Part shown: positions 37,727 through 45,593 of the stretch, in pieces | Position numbering within the stretch: the stretch's first letter is position 1 | How the letters are laid out: each line of letters starts with the position of its first letter | NCBI RefSeq assembly: GCF_030812195.1 | Contig: NZ_JAUSSF010000001.1 | Span: forward strand, 1,426,001-1,490,000 | Length of the DNA: 64,000 nt | From: Chryseobacterium lathyri | Lineage (GTDB): Bacteria > Bacteroidota > Bacteroidia > Flavobacteriales > Weeksellaceae | Direction: 5' to 3' | Notes under the pieces: model-generated | What the model was told of the DNA's origin: nothing | Seen by the model: the letters and a program-made list of their open reading frames with translations, nothing else | The model's database searches: none | Program-made: the position numbers and the translations under genes

Positions 37727-38455
37727 ATGAATACAAATCAAAATAAATCGGTAGAATTTGAAGATCTGGGTATAAAAGAATATCAGCCCGCCTGGGATTA
37801 TCAGGAAAGCCTGATGAAAAATATTATTGATACCAAGATTAAAAACCGCGATTTACCCGCTGAGCAGCACATCATGACTCCGAATCACCTGTTATTGGTA
37901 GAGCATCCTCACGTTTATACATTGGGGAAAAGCGGTCATGAAGAAAATATGCTTGCAGGGATCGACAAACTGAAAGAAATAGACGCTACTTTCGTGAAAG
38001 TGAACCGTGGCGGAGATATTACTTATCATGGATACGGACAGATCGTTGGCTACCCTATTTTGGATCTTGAAAACTTCTTTACGGATATCCATTTGTATAT
38101 GAGAAATCTGGAAGAAGTGATCATCCGGGCCATTGGTGAATTTGGTATTAAAGGCGAACGTTCCCCGGGAGAAACGGGTGTATGGCTGGATGTGGGAAAA
38201 CCTTATGCCAGAAAGATCTGCGCAATGGGTGTAAAAGCCTCGCGATGGGTTACCCTTCACGGTTTCGCTTTGAATGTGAATACGGATATGCGTTATTTTG
38301 AATACATTATTCCATGCGGTATCAAAGATAAACAGGTGACTTCTGTAAAAAGAGAGCTTGAAAGAGAACTTTCTCCTGAAGAAATGGAAGACCTCAAAGG
38401 AAATATCAGAAAGCATTTTGCGGATGTTTTCGGAGCTGAACTTGTTCATAAATAA
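37727..38455 (+). CDS. lipB: Octanoyl-[ACP]:protein N-octanoyltransferase
   Basis: 242 residues from the ATG at 37727; a TTG start at 37703 is less likely. LLLVEHPHVYTLGKSG, VNRGGDITYHGYGQIVGYPI, the catalytic Lys and Cys in KICAMGVKASRWVTLHGFAL and IIPCGI are intact. It transfers octanoyl groups to lipoyl domains in the first step of lipoate synthesis. A TAAATTTG box (37655-37662) just after trpA suggests its own promoter. Confidence 0.94.
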   Translation: MNTNQNKSVEFEDLGIKEYQPAWDYQESLMKNIIDTKIKNRDLPAEQHIMTPNHLLLVEHPHVYTLGKSGHEENMLAGIDKLKEIDATFVKVNRGGDITYHGYGQIVGYPILDLENFFTDIHLYMRNLEEVIIRAIGEFGIKGERSPGETGVWLDVGKPYARKICAMGVKASRWVTLHGFALNVNTDMRYFEYIIPCGIKDKQVTSVKRELERELSPEEMEDLKGNIRKHFADVFGAELVHK

Positions 38456-38475
38456 TAAAAATTTTATCAGAAAAT

Positions 38476-38512
38476 AAAGACCGGCCGTAGCTCTACAGCC
38501 GGTTTTCTTTAT
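38476..38512 (+). terminator. Terminator after lipB
   Basis: CCGGC (38481-38485) pairs with GCCGG (38498-38502), extended inward by GTA/TAC and outward by A/T pairs, followed by TTTTCTTTATTT. Confidence 0.65.
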
Positions 38513-38638
38513 TTACAGATGAATCATGGTTCTAAATTCTAAAAGTTTTAATTTCAAGTTTTCTGATCCCGTATTATTTTAAAACTTATTTTTGGTTTTC
38601 TATAATTCTATCACCCCAACTCTAAACTTTTAAGCCCA

Positions 38639-39688
38639 ATGAAACCAGTTATCGGAATCTTTTACACTGTAGCATTGCTTTTTTCAGCATCCTCATCTTA
38701 TGGACAAAGCAAAGAAAATTATGCCAGCCGGATCGACAGTTTAATACAATCTCCCACTTCTCCCAGACCTTTCAACGGAGTTGTTCTCATCACACAAAAC
38801 GGAAAAACGAAATACTCAAAAGCTTATGGTTTTAAGGACAGCCGGACAAAAATCCTGTTGAAAATGGATGACCAGTTTGAGATCATGTCCAACACCAAGC
38901 AGATCACTTCTGTATTATTATTAAAACAATATGAAAAAGGAAAAATCGATCTACAGGCTCCCATCAAAAAATATTTACCTTCCCTTACACAGCCCTGGGC
39001 CGATTCTGTAACAGTTCATCAACTCTTGAATCATACCCACGGAATTATTGACACAGAGAAACCTTTACTGTTTAAACCCGGTACAGAATTTAAGTATGGA
39101 AATTTGTCGAATATCCTTTTAGGAAAGATCATTGAAAAGGCTTCAGGTAAATCATATATTCAATCGGCTACTGATCTGTTCAAGGAACTTCATCTGAAAA
39201 ACACATTCTGTTATTCAAAAGATAACCGCAGAAATCTCGTCTCGGGACACATAAATAAGGACAATAATTTTACTCCTGTTGAAAATTCATTCATCACTGA
39301 TGAAAATATGCCTGCAGACGGTGTGATTACTACAGCAGAAGATATGGCACTCTGGAATTCACTCCTTCATAAAAAGAAAATTCTGAGCTCTAAAAGTTAT
39401 AAACTCATGACGACATCATCTACATTGTCACAGCACGATGTATTTGGAAAAGAAAAATCCGGTTACGGTTATAATATGCGTATCGTGAAGTATAAAGGCA
39501 TTCCCTACTTAGGACATACAGGCTTAGGTGATGGTTTCGCTTCTCTGAATGTCTATGTTCCTGGTTCCGATATAAGCATTATTGTTATGGAAAATCAAAT
39601 GAGCGAAGACAGTAATTTATATTATTATCAGGAAGCGCTTATCAGAGATATTGTCTTGCAAAGCAGCCTTATGAAGAGCAAGCCATAA
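38639..39688 (+). CDS. Class C beta-lactamase-like serine hydrolase
   Basis: 349 residues. Signal peptide to about residue 22 (SSSYGQ). The three penicillin-binding motifs are present: MSNTKQ (Ser-x-x-Lys), YGNLSN (Tyr-x-Asn) and GHTGLGDG (HTG in place of KTG). The order and spacing fit the family of class C beta-lactamases, DD-peptidases and esterases. The HTG motif is commoner in peptidases and esterases than in true lactamases, so antibiotic resistance should not be assumed. Exported, stand-alone, with a terminator behind it. Confidence 0.82.
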   Translation: MKPVIGIFYTVALLFSASSSYGQSKENYASRIDSLIQSPTSPRPFNGVVLITQNGKTKYSKAYGFKDSRTKILLKMDDQFEIMSNTKQITSVLLLKQYEKGKIDLQAPIKKYLPSLTQPWADSVTVHQLLNHTHGIIDTEKPLLFKPGTEFKYGNLSNILLGKIIEKASGKSYIQSATDLFKELHLKNTFCYSKDNRRNLVSGHINKDNNFTPVENSFITDENMPADGVITTAEDMALWNSLLHKKKILSSKSYKLMTTSSTLSQHDVFGKEKSGYGYNMRIVKYKGIPYLGHTGLGDGFASLNVYVPGSDISIIVMENQMSEDSNLYYYQEALIRDIVLQSSLMKSKP

Positions 39689-39710
39689 TTATTTTAAGAT
39701 AATAATATAT

Positions 39711-39741
39711 TCCCGCCACTCTGTTGAGCGGGATTTTTTTG
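39711..39741 (+). terminator. Terminator after the serine hydrolase gene
   Basis: TCCCGC (39711-39716) pairs with GCGGGA (39728-39733), followed by seven T. Confidence 0.75.
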
Positions 39742-39809
39742 CTTTATGATTACTGAAATATATTGATATATTGTCATTGAAAGATCATATAAATTACCTA
39801 AAACAAAGG

Positions 39810-39830
39810 TTTTATTCAATATGAATAAAA
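39810..39830. promoter_or_regulatory. Perfect 9-3-9 palindrome upstream of the protein-glutaminase gene
   Basis: TTTTATTCA (39810-39818) and TGAATAAAA (39822-39830) are exact reverse complements around ATA. It lies 154 bases before the start codon in an AT-rich 243-base space after the preceding terminator. It could be an operator or a hairpin; chance is not excluded in such AT-rich DNA. Confidence 0.35.
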
Positions 39831-39984
39831 ATAATTTAATTTAAAATCCCAAATTAATTTGCTGGTATCTAAATTTTATTTACTTTTAATATCACAATAA
39901 AGTGAACTATTTTCTAATAGATTCAGCTTAAAAGATGACACACCAAAAACTTAGAGCAATATATTTATTACTAACCACCAAATT

Positions 39985-40947
39985 ATGAGAATTATGAGAA
40001 ATTTTTTGTTATCAATGATGGTATTTGTGACAGCTTTGTCATTTAATTCCTGTACAGACTCCAGTGCAGAACAGCAGATGAGTCAGAACGAAACCAGCAA
40101 TAAAACTCTGACGGATCTTGGAAAAACAGTACCGGTAGGGATAGAAGATGATAACGGAACATTGAAAGTATCATTCATTGTTACGGCCCAATTTTATACG
40201 ATAACGCCAACTAAAGAAAATGAAAAGTACATCAGCCTGATCAGAGAAGCGGTAAACAACGAATCTCCGATCCAGGTTTTTATCAAGCCTAACACGCACG
40301 AAATTGCGAAAGTAGAAAAAGGAAGTGAAGAGGATATCCGCTTTTTTAAATCTGCCTATACCAAAGAGGTTAAAAGTGAAACCAACAAGTTAATAAGCGT
40401 TCTTCCTAATGTAGCTACATTAAACAGTATGTTTGCTCTGATCAAAAACCAGGCTTGCGGTACTTCTACAGCATCTTCACCATGCATCACATTCAGATAT
40501 CCTGTAGACGGATGCTATGCAAGAGCACACAAAATGAGACAAATTCTTATCAATAATGGCTACGACTGTGAAAAACAGTTTGTATATGGAAACCTAAAAG
40601 CCTCTACAGGTACTTGTTGTGTAGCATGGAGTTACCATGTTGCGATCCTTGTAAGCTATAAAAATGCATCAGGTGTTACAGAAAAAAGAATCATAGATCC
40701 TTCCCTTTTCCCTAGCGGACCTGTTACAGATACGGCATGGAGAAATGCATGTATCAATACCAGCTGTGGATCTGCATCTGTATCTTCCTATGCCAATACA
40801 GCAGGAAATGTATATTACAGAAGCCCTACCAATTCTTATCTGTATGACAATAATTTAGTGAATACCAACTGTGTCCTGACTATATTCTCACCATATTCCG
40901 GATGCTCACCATCACCGGCTCCAAGCGTTGCAAGCTGTGGATTCTAA
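39985..40947 (+). CDS. Protein-glutaminase (protein-glutamine deamidase), prepro form
   Basis: 320 residues. The mature part (from Leu136, 185 residues) agrees almost throughout with the secreted protein-glutaminase of Chryseobacterium proteolyticum as I remember it. That enzyme turns glutamine side chains in proteins into glutamate. The catalytic Cys177 (VDGCYARAHKM), His218 (WSYHVAILV) and Asp238 (IIDPSLF) correspond to mature Cys42, His83 and Asp103. A signal peptide (about 21 residues) and a propeptide of about 114 residues that blocks the active site precede it. An alternative start is the ATG at 39994. Many Cys in the mature part imply disulfides, so it acts outside the cytoplasm. Confidence 0.93.
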   Translation: MRIMRNFLLSMMVFVTALSFNSCTDSSAEQQMSQNETSNKTLTDLGKTVPVGIEDDNGTLKVSFIVTAQFYTITPTKENEKYISLIREAVNNESPIQVFIKPNTHEIAKVEKGSEEDIRFFKSAYTKEVKSETNKLISVLPNVATLNSMFALIKNQACGTSTASSPCITFRYPVDGCYARAHKMRQILINNGYDCEKQFVYGNLKASTGTCCVAWSYHVAILVSYKNASGVTEKRIIDPSLFPSGPVTDTAWRNACINTSCGSASVSSYANTAGNVYYRSPTNSYLYDNNLVNTNCVLTIFSPYSGCSPSPAPSVASCGF

Positions 40948-40958
40948 TTAACATAAAC

Positions 40959-41002
40959 AGCTTCTGCCGAATTTTTCATAACTTAATGGCAGAAGCTTTT
41001 TA
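40959..41002 (+). terminator. Terminator between protein-glutaminase and the small lipoprotein gene
   Basis: Perfect 10-bp stem 40959-40968/40988-40997 with a 19-base loop, followed by TTTTA. The large loop and short T tract may let part of the transcripts through to the next gene. Confidence 0.6.
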
Positions 41003-41016
41003 CTAAATATTTTTTT

Positions 41017-41328
41017 ATGAAAATCTGGCCTTATCTCTTATTCATACTGTTTATGATCGCATCCTGTTCCGGCAGTTCAAGTTCACAGAACCTGACCTGG
41101 TATAATAATTCCGTTATTACTAATGTATCTGAAGACCCGGAAAAACCGGAAGAGTTCACCCGTGTATCCATAGGAATAAGCCCGCAGATTTTTTATCTGG
41201 CTAAAAAATCAGATGACTATAAAGCTCTTCTGAAAAAGACAAGACTGAGCCACAAAAATGGGAAACCATTTAATATTGGTATAGAAAACAATACTAATAT
41301 TATTAGGCAGATCAATGAAATCCATTAA
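41017..41328 (+). CDS. Small lipoprotein resembling the protein-glutaminase propeptide
   Basis: 103 residues with lipobox MIASC (Cys17). Residues 49-100 follow the propeptide of the neighbouring enzyme (its residues 61-111). VSIGISPQIFY aligns with VSFIVTAQFY, then a helix with K/D/Y in both, then PFNIGIENNTNII with PIQVFIKPNTHEI, with a one-residue gap. The propeptide segment around AQF is the part known to plug the active site. The protein lacks any enzyme part. An anchored inhibitor or chaperone of protein-glutaminase is a reasonable inference, not established. Similarity is weak (roughly a quarter identical in this stretch). Confidence 0.75.
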   Translation: MKIWPYLLFILFMIASCSGSSSSQNLTWYNNSVITNVSEDPEKPEEFTRVSIGISPQIFYLAKKSDDYKALLKKTRLSHKNGKPFNIGIENNTNIIRQINEIH

Positions 41329-41403
41329 CATAACAATCTTTGTGGTCAAAAATACTGTACTTAAAACTGACTGATGAAAGAAAATCAGACGATTTCTTCA
41401 AAA

Positions 41404-41434
41404 AGTCCCCATCATCTCATGATGGGGATTTTTA
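41404..41434. terminator. Bidirectional terminator
   Basis: Perfect 10-bp stem 41406-41415/41419-41428 with loop CTC and T tracts on both strands. It separates the convergent lipoprotein and SDR genes. Confidence 0.85.
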
Positions 41435-41436
41435 AT

Positions 41437-42189
41437 TTACCTGATTACAGAGATACCGGCATCTACTTTGATTTCTACCCCGTGGATGTAAGAAGACTCT
41501 TCAGAAGCTAAAAACAATACTGCATTGGCAACTTCCTCCGGCTCTCCCAATCTTTTCAAAGGAATAGTAGGAATAATATCATGAACAGCACTGTCAATCT
41601 GCTCAGCGTTCAAACCTGTGTTATTAAATATATTGGTTTTAATATGTCCGGGACTTATTCCATTAACTCGAATTCCACGTTCTGTAAGTTCTAAAGCAAA
41701 AGTTTTGATAAAAGACTGCACCGCTGATTTTGCAGCAGAATAAATTGAAAAATTAGGCATTGCAATCTCAGTTGCCACAGAAGTATTGAAAATAACAGAA
41801 CTTCCTTTTCCCATTAAAGGCAATATTTGTTGCACAGTAAAGAAAGAGCCTTTAACAAGCATGTTGAAAAGCTCATCAAAATGATCTTCGTTCACATGTT
41901 CGATAGGAAAAAATTTCCCGTAACCCGCATTCGCGAAGAGCACTTCGATAGTATTTGTATATTTTCTCACCTCATGCTGCAGATTCATAAGGTCTTTCAT
42001 ACTTCCTGCATCAGAAACAATTCCGAAAGCTTTACCATCCAGTTTTTCTAATGCCTTACTTACCGTTTCTTCACTTCGGCCTGTGATAATTACCTTGCCC
42101 CCTTCATTGATGAACTTCTGTGCTGTTGCGAATCCCATACCATTAGTTCCTCCTGTGATCAGGGCTGTTTTGTCTTTAAATCTGTACAT
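41437..42189 (-). CDS. SDR family oxidoreductase
   Basis: 250 residues, classical short-chain dehydrogenase: cofactor loop TGGTNGMGFATAQ, ITGRSEETV (an Arg after TG suggests NADPH), FANAGYGKF, catalytic Ser in NTSVATE and Tyr-x3-Lys in YSAAK, then NGISPGHIKTNIF. Substrate unknown. It diverges from the hydroperoxide unit, so the palindrome at 42335-42358 might also affect it, although this is 146 bases from its start. Confidence 0.85.
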   Translation of the reverse strand: MYRFKDKTALITGGTNGMGFATAQKFINEGGKVIITGRSEETVSKALEKLDGKAFGIVSDAGSMKDLMNLQHEVRKYTNTIEVLFANAGYGKFFPIEHVNEDHFDELFNMLVKGSFFTVQQILPLMGKGSSVIFNTSVATEIAMPNFSIYSAAKSAVQSFIKTFALELTERGIRVNGISPGHIKTNIFNNTGLNAEQIDSAVHDIIPTIPLKRLGEPEEVANAVLFLASEESSYIHGVEIKVDAGISVIR

Positions 42190-42334
42190 TGTTTTTTTAT
42201 TATAAAATTATACTGCAAAGCTTCAAATAAAGAGCTTCACAAAAAATCCGGTTCTTGCTGAAAATAAAGAAACTAAAATTGATTGGTTGCTTTAATTTGT
42301 TTTTTCTACAATCAGCATCAATTAAATCTATCAA

Positions 42335-42371
42335 AATTAAATTGCGCACAATTTAATTAAGTATACCTTTG
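42335..42371 (+). promoter_or_regulatory. Palindromic operator over the nitroreductase-ohrR-ohr promoter
   Basis: AATTAAATTG (42335-42344) and CAATTTAATT (42349-42358) are perfect inverted arms around CGCA. TTG at 42342-42344 lies inside the palindrome and, 19 bases before TACCTTTG (42364-42371), makes a -33/-7 pair. A repressor bound to the palindrome would block polymerase. The OhrR encoded two genes downstream is the obvious candidate: MarR-type repressors bind such AT-rich palindromes. Confidence 0.72.
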
Positions 42372-42439
42372 TATCAGAATTCATCGCCGATATTTTGAGG
42401 CATGACAAACACAAAAAGTATAAATTTAAAATAATAGAA

Positions 42440-43072
42440 ATGTCATTAATAGAAGACTTACAATGGAGACATGCAGTAAAAGCATACGATCCTTCAAAAA
42501 AAGTATCACAGGAAGATCTTAACACCATTTTAGAAGCAGCCAGACTCGCTCCCACTTCATCAGGGCTTCAGCCATTCCGTGTTATTGTGGTAGAAAACCA
42601 AGAATTAAAAGAAAAGATGGTAATGGGAGCATTAAATCCCGAAGTAATGAGAGACAGCTCCCATGTTTTAGTATTTGCTGCCTGGGACAGTTATTCTGAC
42701 GAAAAAATAGATAAAGTGTACGATCATCATACCGATGTAAGAGATCTTCCAAGAGGCCGTTTCAGCAGTTATACCGATAAAATCAAAGAAATATATGGAG
42801 CTCAGACTCCTGAACAGCATTTTGCTCACACTGCCCGTCAGACTTATATTGCATTAGGCTTGGCTATGGCACAGGCTGCAGAATTGAAGATCGACAGCAC
42901 ACCTGCGGAAGGATTCAGCAATGAAATAGTGGATGAAGTTCTTGGATTAAAAGAATTGGGGCTAAAAAGTGTCAGCCTTTTATACCTTGGCTACAGGGAT
43001 GAAGAAAAGGACTGGCTGTCTGCAATGAAAAAAGTAAGAGTTCCTATGGAGGAATTCACCATAAAAAAGTAA
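42440..43072 (+). CDS. NAD(P)H-dependent nitroreductase family oxidoreductase
   Basis: 210 residues from the ATG at 42440 (MSLIEDLQWRHAVKAYDP). FMN-binding marks of the NfsB/YfkO branch: RHAVKAYDPSKKV, AARLAPTSSGLQPFRVIVV, ARQTYIALGLAMAQAAEL and PAEGF. Reduces nitro compounds or quinones with NAD(P)H. First gene of a unit with ohrR and ohr (27-base gap), so it is probably part of the peroxide or electrophile response. Confidence 0.87.
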   Translation: MSLIEDLQWRHAVKAYDPSKKVSQEDLNTILEAARLAPTSSGLQPFRVIVVENQELKEKMVMGALNPEVMRDSSHVLVFAAWDSYSDEKIDKVYDHHTDVRDLPRGRFSSYTDKIKEIYGAQTPEQHFAHTARQTYIALGLAMAQAAELKIDSTPAEGFSNEIVDEVLGLKELGLKSVSLLYLGYRDEEKDWLSAMKKVRVPMEEFTIKK

Positions 43073-43099
43073 TATATTACCTCTTTCAAGTTCAGCTTT

Positions 43100-43534
43100 A
43101 TGGAAAATTCAAAATCATTACAATTGGAAAACCAGATCTGCTTTCCGCTTTATGTTATTGCCAAGGAGATCACAGGACTCTACCGGCCATTCCTCGACGA
43201 GATCGATATTACGTATCCGCAGTATCTCGTGATGATGGTATTATGGGAAAATGATGGTCTTGGGGTGAGCCATATCGGTGAAAAGCTGTTTCTGGACAGC
43301 GGAACTTTAACGCCTCTTCTGAAAAGACTTGAGCGTAAGGGAATTATTTCCAGAAAGAGAAAAAAAGAGGATGAAAGAGTGGTTGAAGTCTTTTTAACGG
43401 AGTCGGGAAGACAGCTGCAACAGAAAGCCTGCGAAATTCCCGGAAAGATACAGAACAAGATTGGTATAGAGACGGAAGATTTGCTTCATCTCAAAGAAAC
43501 GATCTTAAAAATATTAAGCAAAATAGAAAAATAA
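43100..43534 (+). CDS. ohrR: Organic hydroperoxide sensor, MarR family
   Basis: 144 residues. Conserved sensing cysteine in LENQICFPLYVIAKEI (Cys14) as in OhrR, then YPQYLVMMVLWE, the recognition helix region LFLDSGTLTPLLKRLERKG and the wing RKRKKEDERVVEVFLT. OhrR lets go of DNA when this Cys is oxidised by organic peroxides. Its stop is followed at once by the start of ohr (TAAATG). The palindrome at 42335-42358 is its likely target. Confidence 0.9.
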   Translation: MENSKSLQLENQICFPLYVIAKEITGLYRPFLDEIDITYPQYLVMMVLWENDGLGVSHIGEKLFLDSGTLTPLLKRLERKGIISRKRKKEDERVVEVFLTESGRQLQQKACEIPGKIQNKIGIETEDLLHLKETILKILSKIEK

Positions 43535-43957
43535 ATGAAAACATTATATACAACAAAAGTTACAGCACAAGGTGGAAGAAACGGCCATGTGAAAAGTGAA
43601 AACGGAGTTTTGGAACTGGATGTAAGAATGCCTAAAAGCTTAGGTGGCGGTAATGACGACTTTGCTAATCCTGAAATGCTTTTTGCAGCCGGATATTCAG
43701 CTTGTTTTGACAGTGCGCTTAACAGGGTGATCAGCCTTTCTAAAGTAAAAACCGGTGAAACGACAGTTACAGCAAAGATCAGCATCGGGCAATTGGAAAA
43801 CGGAGGGTTTGGTTTAGCAGCAGAACTGGATGTAAATATTCCGGGGGTTTCTGTTGAAGAAGCACAGGAATTAACTGAAAAAGCGCACCAGATTTGTCCA
43901 TATTCTAATGCGACGAGAAATAATATGGAAGTGAAACTTTCGGTTACGAATAACTAA
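43535..43957 (+). CDS. ohr: Organic hydroperoxide reductase
   Basis: 140 residues of the Ohr/OsmC fold. Two catalytic cysteines: AAGYSACFDSAL and HQICPYSNATRNN; N-terminal YTTKVTAQGGRNGHV and LGGGNDDFANPEMLF are also typical of Ohr rather than OsmC. It reduces fatty-acid and other organic hydroperoxides with lipoylated proteins as electron source. Last gene of the unit. Confidence 0.94.
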   Translation: MKTLYTTKVTAQGGRNGHVKSENGVLELDVRMPKSLGGGNDDFANPEMLFAAGYSACFDSALNRVISLSKVKTGETTVTAKISIGQLENGGFGLAAELDVNIPGVSVEEAQELTEKAHQICPYSNATRNNMEVKLSVTNN

Positions 43958-44087
43958 GTTTAATTCCTTTTTAATAAAAAAATCTGTTTCTTTGGAGACA
44001 GATTTTTTTGTTTAATAAATTATCTTCAATGGCTTAGAATTAAAAATTGTTTTCAAGCTAAAATTATTTATTTACTGCAATCATTTT

Positions 44088-44648
44088 ATGAAAAACCGTA
44101 AACGAAAATTCAAAATATTTATTATCATTCTGTTTTTATGGCTGTGTGGACATTTGATTTATATAACTATTGACGGTTTGACAGACAAAAATATGCATGC
44201 AGATATCGCTGTCATTTTAGGCAATACAGTAAATGAAGATGGAACACTTTCAAAAAGGCTTGAAAAGCGTATGGAATGTGGACTTAATCTTTATCGTCAT
44301 GGACGCGTAAAAAAAATATTGGTCAGTGGCGGACTGGGAAAAGAAGGATTTTACGAAGGAGACAAAATGAAAGAGTATTTAATTAAAAACAAAGTACCTG
44401 ACAGCATCATAATCGTCGACAATTCTGGCAACAACACCCTTGCAACCGTGAATAACACACTTCAATTAAAAGACAGTTTAAATTTTCAAAGTTTAATTGT
44501 TGTTTCTCAATATTTTCACTTGACAAGAACTAAAATGTTATTTAGGAAGCAAGGTTTTAAAAACGTAAGCAGTGTAGGTCCTCGATATTTTGAATTGAGA
44601 GACCTATATTCGTTACTGAGAGAATTTGTGGCTTATTATATAGGATAA
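44088..44648 (+). CDS. YdcF/SanA family (DUF218) membrane protein
   Basis: 186 residues. One N-terminal transmembrane helix (about residues 8-28), then the DUF218 domain: ADIAVILGNTVNEDGTLSKR, RVKKILVSGGLGKEGFYEG, DNSGNNTLATVNNT and VVSQYFHLTRTKMLF. Family members act near the cell envelope (ElyC, SanA), but the reaction is unclear. The gene is more AT-rich than those before it. It lies just outside the bracketed segment 44667-45745. Confidence 0.82.
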   Translation: MKNRKRKFKIFIIILFLWLCGHLIYITIDGLTDKNMHADIAVILGNTVNEDGTLSKRLEKRMECGLNLYRHGRVKKILVSGGLGKEGFYEGDKMKEYLIKNKVPDSIIIVDNSGNNTLATVNNTLQLKDSLNFQSLIVVSQYFHLTRTKMLFRKQGFKNVSSVGPRYFELRDLYSLLREFVAYYIG

Positions 44649-44666
44649 GATATTACAAAATGACCG

Positions 44667-44815
44667 ATTATCTCGTTGCTGAATCACTCTTTTTAAAAGC
44701 ATTCACTTTTTTGCAAGAATTATTTTTCTCCCTCTCTTTTTTATCTAAAATCAAGCTCCCGAAAAGATGCTCAATCTCATGGAAAATAACAGCTGTAAAG
44801 TCTTCAATTTCGGAA
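44667..44815 (-). pseudogene. Fragment of the 3' end of the deformylase-like gene
   Basis: On the minus strand this stretch encodes a broken copy of the last about 48 codons of the gene at 45594-46223: FTAVIFHEIEHLFG against FTAVIFQHEIDHLFG, and VNAFKKSDSATR against VDAFKKSDSTTR. A residue is missing before HE, and the frame has no proper start or upstream part. Base identity to 45593-45745 looks to be about 80 percent. Together they form direct repeats that flank the NERD gene. Confidence 0.8.
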
Positions 44816-44855
44816 ATCAGCTTCTTATGGGAGAAGATAAATATATACAAACAGC

Positions 44856-45590
44856 ATGGACATTAGCTTTTTAATTATTTTTCTTCTAGGCATCCTATTC
44901 CTGCTCATTAAATATTATACTCCAAAAATAAAGGGATATATCGGCGAGCGCAGAGTTTCTGAAACCCTGAAAAGGCTGAGTAATGAGAAATATACTGTCC
45001 TGAATAATATTGAATTAAATATCAAAGGTTCCACCTCACAAATAGATCACATCATTGTTTCAGATTACGGGATATTCGTTATTGAAACCAAAAACTATAA
45101 AGGCTGGATTTTAGGCTATGAGAAAGACAGGTACTGGTTTCAGGTGATTTATAAATACAGACGTAAGTTTTACAATCCTGTTTTGCAGAACCAGGGTCAT
45201 ATCTATGCTTTAAAACATGTACTGAAAAATTATAAATATCTGAGATATTATTCGATAGTTGCTTTTACAAAAAGAGCAACCATTAAGACCAAAACATATA
45301 CGGATGTTGTTTATACCAATAAATTGGTCAAAACAATTAAAAAATATGATTCAGCTTATATTAACCAACAAACCAAGAACGAAATTGTCGCAACAATTCT
45401 CACGGCAAGAACAAATAACCGGAATCAAGATAAAAAAATAATAGCCAATGCTAACATCTACAAAAATGGTTCATGCCCAAACTGTGGTGGAAATCTTATT
45501 AAAAGAAATGGTAAACATGGATTTTTTTGGGGTTGTGTTAATTTTCCGAAATGTAAATACACAAGAAATGAAAACCAATTCTTTTATTAA
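44856..45590 (+). CDS. NERD-domain protein with C-terminal zinc ribbon
   Basis: 244 residues. One N-terminal transmembrane helix (residues 4-20), then a nuclease-related NERD domain: YIGERRVSETL, YTVLNNIELN, STSQIDHIIVSDYGIFVIET and KNYKGWILG, which keep the D and E-x-K positions of this endonuclease-like fold. The C-terminus is a topoisomerase-type zinc ribbon, CPNCGGNLIKRNG...CVNFPKC. Such proteins are suspected to process DNA, but this is not shown. Rich in A/T, K and Y compared with its neighbours. It is bracketed by duplicated 3' ends of a deformylase-like gene, which suggests insertion. Confidence 0.85.
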   Translation: MDISFLIIFLLGILFLLIKYYTPKIKGYIGERRVSETLKRLSNEKYTVLNNIELNIKGSTSQIDHIIVSDYGIFVIETKNYKGWILGYEKDRYWFQVIYKYRRKFYNPVLQNQGHIYALKHVLKNYKYLRYYSIVAFTKRATIKTKTYTDVVYTNKLVKTIKKYDSAYINQQTKNEIVATILTARTNNRNQDKKIIANANIYKNGSCPNCGGNLIKRNGKHGFFWGCVNFPKCKYTRNENQFFY

Positions 45591-45593
45591 ACA

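Noticed and set aside
38639-39688. Serine hydrolase as a beta-lactamase resistance gene
   Set aside because: The family includes many peptidases and esterases; the HTG motif and absence of a regulator give no support for resistance.
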